NCBI GenBank assembly: GCA_017522945.1
Contig: JAFWXT010000022.1
Coordinates: forward strand, 1 to 64,000
From: Clostridia bacterium
GTDB taxonomy: Bacteria; Bacillota; Clostridia; Christensenellales; Borkfalkiaceae
Length of the DNA: 64,000 bases
Reading direction: 5' to 3'
Shown here: positions 1 to 7,892 of the stretch, one piece after another
How positions within the stretch are numbered: the first letter of the stretch is position 1
How the letters are laid out: each line of letters opens with the position of its first letter
Translations under genes and position numbers: made by a program
The notes under the pieces: generated by a model
What the model was told of the DNA's origin: nothing
Database searches by the model: none
The model's input: only the letters and a program-made list of their open reading frames with translations

Positions 1-93
1 ACTGTAACCCAAATGGTGTTCTCGCATATCCATTATAACACTCATTTTAAATTCTGTCGAGTACCTGCGATTCGATCTTCCTGTTTTTCCCAT
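1..93 (-). CDS. IS3-family transposase OrfA, N-terminal fragment (runs off window)
   Basis: The 31 visible codons read MGKTGRSNRRYSTEFKMSVI followed by a short HTH-like stretch. This is the usual opening of the helix-turn-helix transposase subunit (OrfA) of IS3-family elements, in which a basic RRYSxEFK segment starts the DNA-binding domain. The gene continues beyond the window edge, so completeness cannot be judged. A GGAGGTG ribosome-binding site lies about 10 nt upstream, inside the element's terminal hairpin. The assignment rests on the opening motif together with the adjoining IS-type end. Confidence 0.75.
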   Translation of the reverse strand, partial: MGKTGRSNRRYSTEFKMSVIMDMREHHLGYS

Positions 94-94
94 A

Positions 95-139
95 AAAACA
101 TGCACCTCCAAAAGTGTCTAACTTTTGGGGTGCATATCA
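95..139 (-). mobile_element. Terminal inverted-repeat end of the IS3-family element
   Basis: Reading the minus strand, the end runs TGATATGCACCCCAAAAG and continues TTAGACAC. This is the kind of end found on IS3-family (IS150-like) elements. The same stretch folds on itself: TGCACCCCAAAAGT pairs with ACTTTTGGAGGTGCA around a TAGAC loop. The boundary with host DNA is about position 139. The other end lies outside the window, so no target-site duplication can be checked. Confidence 0.6.
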
Positions 140-174
140 AAAATCGCTTTTGCTTTTTATCGTTTAATGTTTTG

Positions 175-792
175 TTATAAAATTTCTTTTTGCCTTTTAC
201 TTTTAACCGAATTATTTAAATGCTTTAATCCGTAAAAAATGAATAAACCTATTTGAACAGGTATAGGTATAATAAAGCATAAATAATCTGCAGCTGTATT
301 TATAGGCAAATAAACGCAAAGCGCAATTGTCCATAAAAGCGCGGAAGTGCTGATAAAGTTACCCCAAAGTTTACCCCATACACTGTTAAAAACTAAAATA
401 ACTATAAAAGTAACTGGTAAGGCAACAATAAACGAATAAGTTGCATCTGCCCCAACACCGCACCAATATAAAATCGTAAATACTATTGTTGCAATAATCC
501 AAACTAATATTACCGATAAAACGCTTATTAAAAACTTTTGCCCACCAATTAGATTATTTTTTTGAATTTGCTTTATTATATTAATTTTTTCATTAACTAA
601 ACTATCCAAACTAACGTGATACAAATCGGCTATGCGTTTTAACGTTTCAAGGTCGGGTAAGGACTCACCCCTTTCCCATTTAGATACAGCCTTGTCCGAA
701 TAATTAAGTTTTTCTGCTAACTCAATTTGTGTAAAACCAGCGTTCTTTCTTAATTTCACTAAATTGGTTGCCACAATCTCTTTTAGTTCCAT
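175..792 (-). CDS. Membrane-anchored XRE-family transcriptional regulator
   Basis: From the ATG at 792 the protein is about 205 residues. Residues 6-60 form an XRE helix-turn-helix (GFTQIELAEKLNYSDKAVSK, then WERGES and a LETLKRIADLYHVSLDSLV helix). The rest is hydrophobic, with about four membrane segments (starting at FLISVLSVILVWIIATIVF). Firmicutes have many such HTH-plus-membrane proteins, thought to sense envelope or small-molecule signals; the ligand here is unknown. A TTG 36 nt upstream is in frame but would add residues not typical of the family. Neither start has a good Shine-Dalgarno site. The gene faces the degV-like gene across a region with a perfect palindrome at 851-869, a likely operator. 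Confidence 0.8.
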   Translation of the reverse strand: MELKEIVATNLVKLRKNAGFTQIELAEKLNYSDKAVSKWERGESLPDLETLKRIADLYHVSLDSLVNEKINIIKQIQKNNLIGGQKFLISVLSVILVWIIATIVFTILYWCGVGADATYSFIVALPVTFIVILVFNSVWGKLWGNFISTSALLWTIALCVYLPINTAADYLCFIIPIPVQIGLFIFYGLKHLNNSVKSKRQKEIL

Positions 793-850
793 ATTATAGA
801 TTTTAACACTTTTTACCCAAAAAATCAACTATTTTAAGGGTTTTTTTGTT

Positions 851-869
851 ATTCTACTGACAGTAGAAT
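851..869. promoter_or_regulatory. Perfect inverted repeat, candidate operator between divergent genes
   Basis: ATTCTACTGACAGTAGAAT has 9-bp arms around a single central base. It sits between the XRE regulator and the degV-like gene and overlaps the -35 box (CTGACA, 856-861) of the rightward promoter. It is a natural candidate binding site for the neighbouring XRE protein. Binding is inferred, not shown. Confidence 0.55.
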
Positions 870-884
870 GCTCTCTACTATAAT
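856..884 (+). promoter_or_regulatory. Sigma-A type promoter for the degV-like gene
   Basis: CTGACA (856-861), a 17-nt spacer and TATAAT (879-884). Transcription should start near 890, about 130 nt before the ATG. The -35 box lies inside the palindrome at 851-869, so a bound regulator would block it. Confidence 0.6.
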
Positions 885-1018
885 TTTTTTTATTTTAGAG
901 TATATATTTGCCTTTAACTATTGCAAAAAAAAATTGTTTATTATATAATATTAAAAAAATAAAATGGCGTAGTATATCAAAACTTACTGCCATAAATTGT
1001 TTAAAAATAGGAGTTATT

Positions 1019-1867
1019 ATGAAAATTGCATTATCAGCGGAAAGCACTATCGATTTACCTGCAAATTTACTTCAAGAATACGACATTCACACAACACCTT
1101 TCACTATTTTATTGGGTGACGAAGTTAAACTCGACGGTGAAGTTACGTGCCCACAAATAGTTGAATACGTTAATAAAACGGGGGTTTTACCAAAAACCAG
1201 CGCAGTAAACCAATTTCAATTTAAAGAACATTTCGATAATCTTTTAAAAGATTACGACGCAGTTATACACTTTTCACTTTCATCCGAAATTTCAGTAGCA
1301 TGCCACAATGCTAAAACCTGTGCTGAAGATTACGACAACGTTTACGTTGTTGATACTCGCACTCTTTCAACCGGTATCGCTCTTTTAGCTATTTACGCTT
1401 CAAAACTTATTAAAAAAGGATTAGATGCAAAAACCATAGTTGAAATGTGCACCGCGCGTATCCCACATTTACAAGTAAGTTTCGTTCTTGCTCGCCTTGA
1501 CTATTTACATAAAGGTGGAAGATGCTCTGCTCTTTCTTGCTTTGGAGCAAATCTTTTAAAACTACGCCTTCAAATTTTAGTTAAAGACGGTAAAATGGGC
1601 CCATCAAATAAATATCGCGGAAATATGGATAAATGCATCGTTTCTTACGTAAACGATACTTTACAAAAATTCGATAACCCCGATAAAAGCGAAATTTTCA
1701 TAACTTCAACAACGGCAAGCGAGGCTCAAATTCAAAGCGTTAAAGAAATTTTAGAAGCACACGGCTTTAAACATATTATGGTTACTAACGCAGGCGGAAC
1801 TATTACTAGCCACTGCGGTGAAGATTGCTTAGGTATTTTATACTTAAACGACGGCGACCACGAATAA
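1019..1867 (+). CDS. DegV family fatty-acid-binding protein
   Basis: About 282 residues from the ATG at 1019, which is preceded by AGGAG at a 5-nt spacing; an upstream in-frame start would add a low-quality leader. The N-terminus KIALSAESTIDLPANLL and the segment VIHFSLSSEISVACHNAKTC are characteristic of DegV (EDD) proteins. These bind fatty acids and in several Firmicutes act as the FakB subunit, presenting the fatty acid to kinase FakA. The motif RLDYLHKGGRCSAL follows the DegV pattern RLxYLxKGGRI. Length is normal for the family. No fakA-like kinase is in the window, so a FakB role is possible but unproven. A bidirectional terminator follows at 1911-1947. Confidence 0.88.
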   Translation: MKIALSAESTIDLPANLLQEYDIHTTPFTILLGDEVKLDGEVTCPQIVEYVNKTGVLPKTSAVNQFQFKEHFDNLLKDYDAVIHFSLSSEISVACHNAKTCAEDYDNVYVVDTRTLSTGIALLAIYASKLIKKGLDAKTIVEMCTARIPHLQVSFVLARLDYLHKGGRCSALSCFGANLLKLRLQILVKDGKMGPSNKYRGNMDKCIVSYVNDTLQKFDNPDKSEIFITSTTASEAQIQSVKEILEAHGFKHIMVTNAGGTITSHCGEDCLGILYLNDGDHE

Positions 1868-1882
1868 TTAATTAAAAATCAC

Positions 1883-1901
1883 GCTATAAGTTGATTATCG
1901 C
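1883..1901 (+). repeat. Dispersed intergenic motif, copy 1
   Basis: GCTATAAGTTGATTATCGC begins 16 nt after the degV-like stop codon. It can fold as GC-U-AUAA / UUAU-C-GC around a GUUGA loop. It is identical over 19 nt to the copy at 35300-35318. Confidence 0.7.
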
Positions 1902-1910
1902 ATAAAAAAC

Positions 1911-1947
1911 AGACCGCTTACTACACAAGTAAACGGTCTATTTTTAT
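1911..1947. terminator. Bidirectional rho-independent terminator
   Basis: AGACCG-C-TTACT and AGTAA-A-CGGTCT form a stem around ACACA. It is followed by T-rich sequence on the plus strand (ATTTTTATTTT) and by GTTTTTTAT on the minus strand. It can therefore end both the degV-like transcript and the converging DUF1540 transcript. Confidence 0.85.
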
Positions 1948-1979
1948 TTTGTTATAACTAAATTATAATTTGTTTTTTC

Positions 1980-2132
1980 TTATTCGCAATCGCAAGAATC
2001 TTTAAAACTTGCACAGCAAGTACCGCCCGAACATCTGCAAACGCTAATTTCTCGTTTGCTACATCTTAAGCCGTTTTCGTTATAACAACATCTTTCTACG
2101 TTACAATCAATTTTGTGTGTACATTCACTCAT
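1980..2132 (-). CDS. DUF1540-type cysteine-rich small protein
   Basis: The 50-residue product contains 11 cysteines (positions 4, 10, 15, 16, 24, 32, 34, 39, 40, 47, 49). The pattern CxVxxCxYNxxGxxC followed by an I-x-V segment and a terminal CxSFKDSC matches the DUF1540 family of small Firmicutes proteins, thought to bind a metal through their cysteines. The ATG at 2132 has AGGAG at a 6-nt spacing. A longer in-frame reading to 2231 is possible but adds an unrelated hydrophobic leader. It shares a terminator with the converging degV-like gene. The biological role of the family is not established. Confidence 0.8.
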   Translation of the reverse strand: MSECTHKIDCNVERCCYNENGLRCSKREISVCRCSGGTCCASFKDSCDCE

Positions 2133-2297
2133 AATTAACTCCTTTTTGCAAAAAAAATGCTTTGCGATTATATTATGAACTTTTATGAAGTAAATTATTC
2201 TTAAACAAAAAAAATTTTTTATGCCTATCAAAGTGTTATAACTGTGAAATATGTTAAGGATTTATGTAATATTTTTAACAAATTTTTACCGTTTTTT

Positions 2298-2316
2298 TAT
2301 TGACTTTAAGTCAATA
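2298..2316. promoter_or_regulatory. Perfect palindrome overlapping the rplI -35 box
   Basis: TATTGACTTTAAGTCAATA has 9-bp arms around one central T. The -35 hexamer TTGACT at 2300-2305 lies inside it, so a dimeric regulator bound here would compete with RNA polymerase. No regulator is identified. Confidence 0.45.
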
Positions 2317-2328
2317 ATATTATACAAT
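2300..2328 (+). promoter_or_regulatory. Sigma-A type promoter for rplI
   Basis: TTGACT (2300-2305), 17-nt spacer, TACAAT (2323-2328). The predicted start near 2335 gives a leader of about 80 nt before the L9 start codon. Confidence 0.6.
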
Positions 2329-2414
2329 ATATGTACGATTACTATACTTGGGATTTTGCCCAAAAAATCGGGGCATTCCATTTATTTTATTGAATAAATT
2401 TTAATGGTGATAAA

Positions 2415-2858
2415 ATGAAAGTTATTCTTTTAGCAGACGTAAAAGGAACAGGAAAAAAGGGTGAAATACACGAAGTAAGCGACGGATACGCTCGCAATAT
2501 GTTAATTAAAAAGGGCTTAGCAAAAGAAGCTACTGCCGTTGAAGTTAACAGTTTAAAAATTAAAAACGAAGCAATTGAATTTCACCGCAAAGAAGAAGAA
2601 AAAAGATTACGTGATATTGCAAGCAAACTTAATAAACAAGTTATAGTTTGCAAGGTTAAAGCCGGCGAAAAGGGAAGAATTTTTGGTAGCGTAACCTCTT
2701 TAGAAATTGCAAACACTTTGAACGAACAAGGCTACCCCGTTGAAAAAAGAATGATTATTCTAAGCGACCCTATTAAAAGCTTAGGTAATTATAACGTTGA
2801 AATTAAGCTTATGGCAGGCATCGTTGCTAAAATCGTTGTAAAGGTTGAAAGTTTATAA
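2415..2858 (+). CDS. rplI: Large-subunit ribosomal protein bL9
   Basis: At 147 residues it has the full bL9 length. The N-terminal RNA-binding domain begins [20 protein letters not shown] and continues with [17 protein letters not shown] charged helix (residues 50-75) connects it to the C-terminal domain, which includes [15 protein letters not shown]9 binds 23S rRNA near the L1 stalk and helps keep reading frame. The start has a modest GGTGA ribosome-binding site. The usual partner genes (dnaB, rpsF, rpsR) are not adjacent; the gene stands alone with its own promoter, and the next gene starts about 100 nt downstream. Confidence 0.97.
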   Translation: MKVILLADVKGTGKKGEIHEVSDGYARNMLIKKGLAKEATAVEVNSLKIKNEAIEFHRKEEEKRLRDIASKLNKQVIVCKVKAGEKGRIFGSVTSLEIANTLNEQGYPVEKRMIILSDPIKSLGNYNVEIKLMAGIVAKIVVKVESL

Positions 2859-2961
2859 TTTACTAACCACAACAAACGATTAAAAAATATCGTACGTTAG
2901 CCTATTAGTAGTTTTAAACCTTTAAAAAAATTTCAATAATAAAAAAAACAAGGAGGCAATT

Positions 2962-4953
2962 ATGGATGATTTAGAAGTTATCGTTAAAGATATGGTAAGC
3001 GATGCCATTGATGAAGAAAAGGCTAGTATGTCGCTTGATGCCGAAAAACCAATGACGATTTCCAAAGAAGCAAAAGAAAACGAAGAAAATCTTGAAAAAA
3101 TTGCCCCCGTTGATGAATCAAAGGCGCTAAAAACTCGTTCGGCAAACAAAAAATGGCTAAGTGCCTTATTGTTTATATCAATTAACGTTTTAGCAATAGT
3201 TTTCACCGTATTATTAGAGCTTTTGGGCGATGATCAACCAACCAACTTTAATGCCGCGTGGAGCATATTTAAAGAAAACTGGGGTTGGGGTGCACTTGCT
3301 ATCCTTATGGTTTTAATCGCTCTTTTTGTTGAAGCATTAAAGCGTTTTATCCTTTTAAACAAAGCTTTAAACAAAAAGCTACCTTTAATAAGCCTTAACG
3401 CAAGCATTGTATGTAAGTATTACAATAACATTACCCCACTTGCTGGCGGTGGGCAACCCTTTGAAATTTACTATTTAAGAAAAAAAGGCGTTCCCGTTGG
3501 TATCGCATCGGGCGTTCCGCTTGTAGCGTATGCGCTTAACAAAATTTCTTACGTTTTTGTTTCAATACTGTTCATTATTATATACGGATTTGGAACTGTA
3601 ACTACGGCAGTAAAAGTTCTTGCAATAATAGGTATTGTGGCCAACCTTTTAGTACCACTTGCAATTATATTCTTTACAATAATGCCAAAAATCTCTAACG
3701 CGGTTTCAAGATTTATTGCTAAAATAGCAACTAAACTGCACATAGTAAAAGATGAACAGGCTTTTGAAAAAAAATTAACTGAAAGTATCGTAGAATACGC
3801 CGACTGTATAATCTACTTTTTAAAAAAATCCAAAACAAGCATAATAATTAGCTTTTTATGCTCTGTGGCATATTACATTGCTTTATATTCACTACCATAT
3901 TTTATTATTAGGCTTTGTGGTTCAAACGCAAATATAAGCTGGGGGCAAACCTTTACTTACTGCGTAATTTGTTACGCAACGGTAACGTTATTACCTACAC
4001 CAGGCGGTTCTGGTGGTGCAGAAATCTCATTCCGTTCAATTTTTGCCGGCTATATAGCAACCGAAGGTATGGTACTATGGGGAATACTTTCTTGGCGAAT
4101 GCTAAGTTACTATGTCTTTGTTGCAATTGGTATAATTTTAATAATTATACAACAAACCTTGCAGTTTAGTAAAAAAGTTGTTACCGGTCAAATATTTGAA
4201 AGCAGTTCTAAGGAAGAACAAATCCTCAAAGACGACGAACTTGAACCTTACACGCCCGTTCCAACTACTCAACCCGATGGAGATGAAATCAATAGCGCTG
4301 AAGTTGTTATTTTAACTGAAACCACTATTGAAGAAGAACAACCACCTGTTATTGAAACCGAAACACCAAGTAAGGTTGAAGATGCTACCGAAACGGTTAT
4401 CGAGTTTACCGCGGTTATTGAATCTAAGAGCACTGTTAAAATTACAGACGAAAAGATTGAAGTTATTGAAAAAATTCCAGAGCAAATTCAAGTAGAAGAA
4501 CTTCAAACTTTAAAAGAAGAACAAACTATCGAACAAACTCCAAGCGAGATTAACGCTCAACCTTGCGAAACTAAACCTTCACTAATTGAATCAACCGAAC
4601 AAGATTTATCCGGCAAGGTTAACGTTGAAAAACAACCAACCGTTGAGGATTTAAAACAATCTACCGTTATTTTGGAAGAAAACACGCCGAACGTAACCGT
4701 TATTGACGTTTCTCTTGCTCAAACCGAAAACAAAGAACAAATTGCTAATTTAAATCAAGAAGTTACCCCAAATCAAGAAAACATTGTTTGTAGCGAAGAT
4801 ACTCAAGTTCAAACAAACGAAAACTTAATTGAAAGTAACTACGCAAACGGTGATAAGCAAAGCGAAAATAAACAAGAAGCTTGTGAAGGCGAACAAAATG
4901 AAAATGAACAATTTGATAGCAGTTCAAACGATAGTGATTCGCCAAAAGAATAA
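2962..4953 (+). CDS. Flippase-like (LPG synthase TM-region / UPF0104 type) membrane protein with long acidic tail
   Basis: 663 residues. After a charged 60-residue N-terminus there is a multi-pass membrane domain (about residues 65-400). Its two signature loops, AGGGQPFEIYYLRKKGVP and LLPTPGGSGGAE, are those of the lysylphosphatidylglycerol-synthase transmembrane family (COG0392-like), related to the MprF flippase half and AglD. Such proteins are associated with moving lipid-linked groups across the membrane. There is no MprF synthase domain. Residues about 410-663 are instead a Glu/Thr/Gln/Asn-rich, repeat-poor tail that looks disordered and is probably cytoplasmic. The AAGGAGG site makes the start certain. 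The tail has no recognised homology and is the odd part. Confidence 0.82.
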   Translation: MDDLEVIVKDMVSDAIDEEKASMSLDAEKPMTISKEAKENEENLEKIAPVDESKALKTRSANKKWLSALLFISINVLAIVFTVLLELLGDDQPTNFNAAWSIFKENWGWGALAILMVLIALFVEALKRFILLNKALNKKLPLISLNASIVCKYYNNITPLAGGGQPFEIYYLRKKGVPVGIASGVPLVAYALNKISYVFVSILFIIIYGFGTVTTAVKVLAIIGIVANLLVPLAIIFFTIMPKISNAVSRFIAKIATKLHIVKDEQAFEKKLTESIVEYADCIIYFLKKSKTSIIISFLCSVAYYIALYSLPYFIIRLCGSNANISWGQTFTYCVICYATVTLLPTPGGSGGAEISFRSIFAGYIATEGMVLWGILSWRMLSYYVFVAIGIILIIIQQTLQFSKKVVTGQIFESSSKEEQILKDDELEPYTPVPTTQPDGDEINSAEVVILTETTIEEEQPPVIETETPSKVEDATETVIEFTAVIESKSTVKITDEKIEVIEKIPEQIQVEELQTLKEEQTIEQTPSEINAQPCETKPSLIESTEQDLSGKVNVEKQPTVEDLKQSTVILEENTPNVTVIDVSLAQTENKEQIANLNQEVTPNQENIVCSEDTQVQTNENLIESNYANGDKQSENKQEACEGEQNENEQFDSSSNDSDSPKE

Positions 4954-4966
4954 AAATTTACAACAA

Positions 4967-5006
4967 AAAAACCGTTATGATTTTGTTCATAGCGGTTTTA
5001 TTTTTA
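4967..5006 (+). terminator. Rho-independent terminator
   Basis: AAAACCG-TTATGA pairs with TTCATAG-CGGTTTT around TTTTG, followed by TATTTTT. It ends the flippase-like gene and probably also works on the converging glycerophosphodiesterase gene. Confidence 0.8.
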
Positions 5007-5029
5007 ACTAAAAATATTTAAATATGGCT

Positions 5030-5046
5030 GTATAGGTTGATTATCG
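5030..5046 (+). repeat. Dispersed intergenic motif, copy 2
   Basis: GTATAGGTTGATTATCG lies 28 nt beyond the glycerophosphodiesterase stop codon (minus strand). The change ATAA to ATAG relative to copy 1 keeps pairing with UUAU through a G-U wobble. Confidence 0.65.
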
Positions 5047-5074
5047 ACCTTTTTAAACTGTTTTATACTTTATT

Positions 5075-5794
5075 TTATTCGGGTAAAATACGTTCAAAAA
5101 TATAGTTAACGCCATATTCTTTAGCTTTTTTCTCATCTTCTTTCGTACGTATAGTCCACACGATAACAGGAAGTTTAGTCTTTATAGGCATTGCTCCAAG
5201 CATATAGTTAACGAAATCAGGTTTTGAAAGAAAATTTAAAAGCAAGTGTTTTACCACTATATACTTAACGCAACTTAACTCACCCCTTTCGGTTAATCCA
5301 CCAAGTTGACCGCGAATTATATTAGGGTTTGCCTTTCTAACGTCGCGAACAATAAACGGATCAAAAGATTGAACAACAAACTCGCCTTCATAACCCTTTA
5401 ACTCGTCAACAACCTTTTCAGCTATATTTTCGCGTTTAACTTTTTGTTGCTTAATTTCAATAACGAGTGGCACTTTTCCGCCAACCAAATTTAAAAATTC
5501 TTTAAAAGTTGGAATACCTTCATCAGTTCCAGAAAGTTTTAACTGCTTAACTTCTTCGTAAGTTAAATCGTTAATAAACGCGTCTTTTCCCGTTACGCGC
5601 TTTAAATTATCGTCGTGAAAGCAACAAAGAACGCCGTCTTTAGTCATCTGCACGTCCATCTCGATAGGAAAATTATTATCTATCGCGTTTTGATACGCAC
5701 CTAAAGAATTTTCGGCAAATTTTTCGTTCCATAATCCGCGATGCGCAACAGGACGGCTAAATAGCCAACTATCTTTTTGTAATCTACTTTTCAT
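5075..5794 (-). CDS. Glycerophosphodiester phosphodiesterase
   Basis: 239 residues, the usual length of the cytoplasmic UgpQ-type enzyme, which splits glycerophosphodiesters into an alcohol and glycerol 3-phosphate. The conserved motifs are present: VAHRGLWNEKFAENSLGAY (catalytic His-Arg and metal-binding Glu), EMDVQMTKDGVLCCFHDD (metal-binding residues and second catalytic His), and LVIEIKQQ. There is no signal peptide, so it should act in the cytoplasm. AGGGAG lies 6 nt before the ATG. It converges on the flippase-like gene and is followed by a copy of the dispersed motif. Confidence 0.92.
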   Translation of the reverse strand: MKSRLQKDSWLFSRPVAHRGLWNEKFAENSLGAYQNAIDNNFPIEMDVQMTKDGVLCCFHDDNLKRVTGKDAFINDLTYEEVKQLKLSGTDEGIPTFKEFLNLVGGKVPLVIEIKQQKVKRENIAEKVVDELKGYEGEFVVQSFDPFIVRDVRKANPNIIRGQLGGLTERGELSCVKYIVVKHLLLNFLSKPDFVNYMLGAMPIKTKLPVIVWTIRTKEDEKKAKEYGVNYIFERILPE

Positions 5795-5905
5795 TAAATC
5801 TCCCTAAGGTTTGTTAAAATTAAAAATATTATGCTTAAAAAACCTTTTTTTTAAATATTTATAGATATTTATATTATACACTAAAAATAAGTTGCTTGCA
5901 AGCGC

Positions 5906-5934
5906 TTGATTATTTTTATAAAAAATTATATAAT
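5906..5934 (+). promoter_or_regulatory. Sigma-A type promoter for lepA
   Basis: TTGATT (5906-5911), 17-nt spacer, TATAAT (5929-5934). A short GCTTGCAAGC palindrome lies just upstream at 5894-5903. Confidence 0.6.
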
Positions 5935-5991
5935 ATATGTTGAAATAAAATGCAAAAAAACTCAAAGCAATATAATTAACGAGGAAAGCTT

Positions 5992-7806
5992 ATGTCGAAA
6001 ACACCAAAAAATAACGTGAGAAACTTTTGTATCGTAGCCCACATTGACCACGGCAAATCAACTCTTGCCGATCGCATTATCGAAATGACTGGGCAAGTAA
6101 GTCAACGCGATATGGAAAATCAAATACTCGACTCAATGGATTTAGAGCGTGAACGCGGTATAACCATTAAACTTACTCCCGTTACTATGTATTATAAGGC
6201 AAAAAACGGCGAAGAATATAAATTTAATCTTATCGATACCCCTGGCCACGTTGACTTTTCATACGAAGTTTCACGTTCGCTCGCTGCGTGCGAAGGCGCA
6301 ATACTTATAGTTGACTCAACTCAAGGCGTTGAAGCTCAAACTCTTGCCAACTGTTACCTTGCGCTCGATAACGATCTTGAAATAATGCCTGTTCTTAATA
6401 AAATCGACCTTGCAAGTTCGCGCTGTGATGAAGTTGCAAAGGAAATTGAAGATATTATCGGGCTTGACGCTTCAGACGCACCACGTATTTCTGCAAAAAA
6501 CGGCATAAATATTGAAGACGTTTTAGAAGCAATCGTAAATAAAATCCCTGCCCCCGTTGGTGATGACGACGCCCCTTTAAAAGCACTTATTTTCGACTCA
6601 TATTATGATAATTTTAAGGGTGTAATTTGTTTCGTTCGCATAAAAGACGGCAAAGTTAAGGTTGGCGACCGCATACGCACTTATATTTCAGACAAACAGT
6701 TCGACGTTACCGAAGTTGGCGTATTTAGCCCACATCTTCAACCACGCGAATGCTTATATTCGGGCGACGTTGGTTATATCGCCGCAAGCATTAAAAGCAT
6801 TGAAGATACCAACGTTGGCGATACTATAACCTTAGTTAATAACCCTGCTCCAGAGCCACTTCCGGGCTATAAAAAGGCGTTACCCGTTGTTTTCTCGGGC
6901 GTTTATCCATTAGATGGTTCTAAATTTAACGACCTAAAGGAAGCCCTTTTAAAATTAAAACTTAACGACGCGGCATTATCTTTCGAGCCCGATAATTCAA
7001 TGGCTTTAGGATTTGGTTTCCGTCGCGGCTTTTTAGGGCTTTTACACATGGAAATTATTCAGCAACGCCTTGAAAGAGAGTTTGACCTTGATATTATCAC
7101 TACAACCCCTGGCGTTTCATATCACGTTTACAAAACAGGTGGCGAAATGATACTTGTTAACAACCCTTCAAAATTGCCCGACCCTTCTGAAATCGAGCAT
7201 ATTGAAGAACCAGTTATTAAGGCAAGCATCTTTACCCCACCCGACTATATAGGACCTATTATGGAGCTTTGCAAAGAAAAGCGTGGCGAAATGATTACTA
7301 TGGACTATATCGACGCACGCCGTGTTTGCTTACAATATAAACTACCTTTAAATGAAATTATTTTCGACTTTTTCGATAGTTTAAAATCACGCACACGCGG
7401 TTACGCTTCGCTCGACTACGAGTTATCGGGCTATCAAACGAGCGAACTTGTAAAGCTTGATATGTATTTAAACGGCGATATTTGCGACGCGCTTTCGGTT
7501 ATCGTTCATAAAGAAAAGGCGTATGCTCGCGGTAGAGCTATTGCTGAAAAGCTTAAAGACGTTATTCCAAGACAAATGTTTGAAATACCAGTTCAAGCTG
7601 CAGTCGGCGGTAAAATTATTGCGCGTGAAACTGTAAAAGCACTTAGAAAAGACGTTTTGGCAAAATGCTACGGCGGTGACATTACAAGAAAGAAAAAACT
7701 TCTTGAAAAGCAAAAAGAAGGTAAAAAGAAGATGAGAAAGCTTGGCTCAGTTGAAATTCCTTCTGAAGCGTTTATGTCTATTTTAAAAATCGATTCTGAT
7801 AACTAA
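5992..7806 (+). CDS. lepA: Elongation factor 4 (LepA)
   Basis: 604 residues, the standard LepA length. The GTPase domain carries all five motifs, including [23 protein letters not shown] and NKIDL. Beta-barrel and EF-G-like domains follow, then the LepA-specific C-terminal domain ([20 protein letters not shown]). LepA is a ribosome-bound GTPase with a role in back-translocation and in initiation or ribosome biogenesis. GAGGAA lies 8 nt upstream of the ATG. The order lepA-hemW is conserved in many Firmicutes, although the heat-shock genes that often follow (hrcA-grpE-dnaK) are absent here. Confidence 0.97.
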   Translation: MSKTPKNNVRNFCIVAHIDHGKSTLADRIIEMTGQVSQRDMENQILDSMDLERERGITIKLTPVTMYYKAKNGEEYKFNLIDTPGHVDFSYEVSRSLAACEGAILIVDSTQGVEAQTLANCYLALDNDLEIMPVLNKIDLASSRCDEVAKEIEDIIGLDASDAPRISAKNGINIEDVLEAIVNKIPAPVGDDDAPLKALIFDSYYDNFKGVICFVRIKDGKVKVGDRIRTYISDKQFDVTEVGVFSPHLQPRECLYSGDVGYIAASIKSIEDTNVGDTITLVNNPAPEPLPGYKKALPVVFSGVYPLDGSKFNDLKEALLKLKLNDAALSFEPDNSMALGFGFRRGFLGLLHMEIIQQRLEREFDLDIITTTPGVSYHVYKTGGEMILVNNPSKLPDPSEIEHIEEPVIKASIFTPPDYIGPIMELCKEKRGEMITMDYIDARRVCLQYKLPLNEIIFDFFDSLKSRTRGYASLDYELSGYQTSELVKLDMYLNGDICDALSVIVHKEKAYARGRAIAEKLKDVIPRQMFEIPVQAAVGGKIIARETVKALRKDVLAKCYGGDITRKKKLLEKQKEGKKKMRKLGSVEIPSEAFMSILKIDSDN

Positions 7807-7820
7807 TTGATTATTTTATA

Positions 7821-7838
7821 TCGTTAATCAACCTATAC
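7821..7838 (-). repeat. Dispersed intergenic motif, copy 3
   Basis: On the minus strand it reads GTATAGGTTGATTAACGA. It starts 15 nt after the lepA stop codon, between lepA and hemW. Confidence 0.65.
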
Positions 7839-7892
7839 AAAGGCTTTTAATAATTAAACAATCATTTTTATAAGGAACTTAGTTAAAAAACT

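Noticed and set aside
3915-4169. Small plus-strand frame inside the flippase-like gene
   Set aside because: It overlaps a long well-supported gene in another frame and has no ribosome-binding site.
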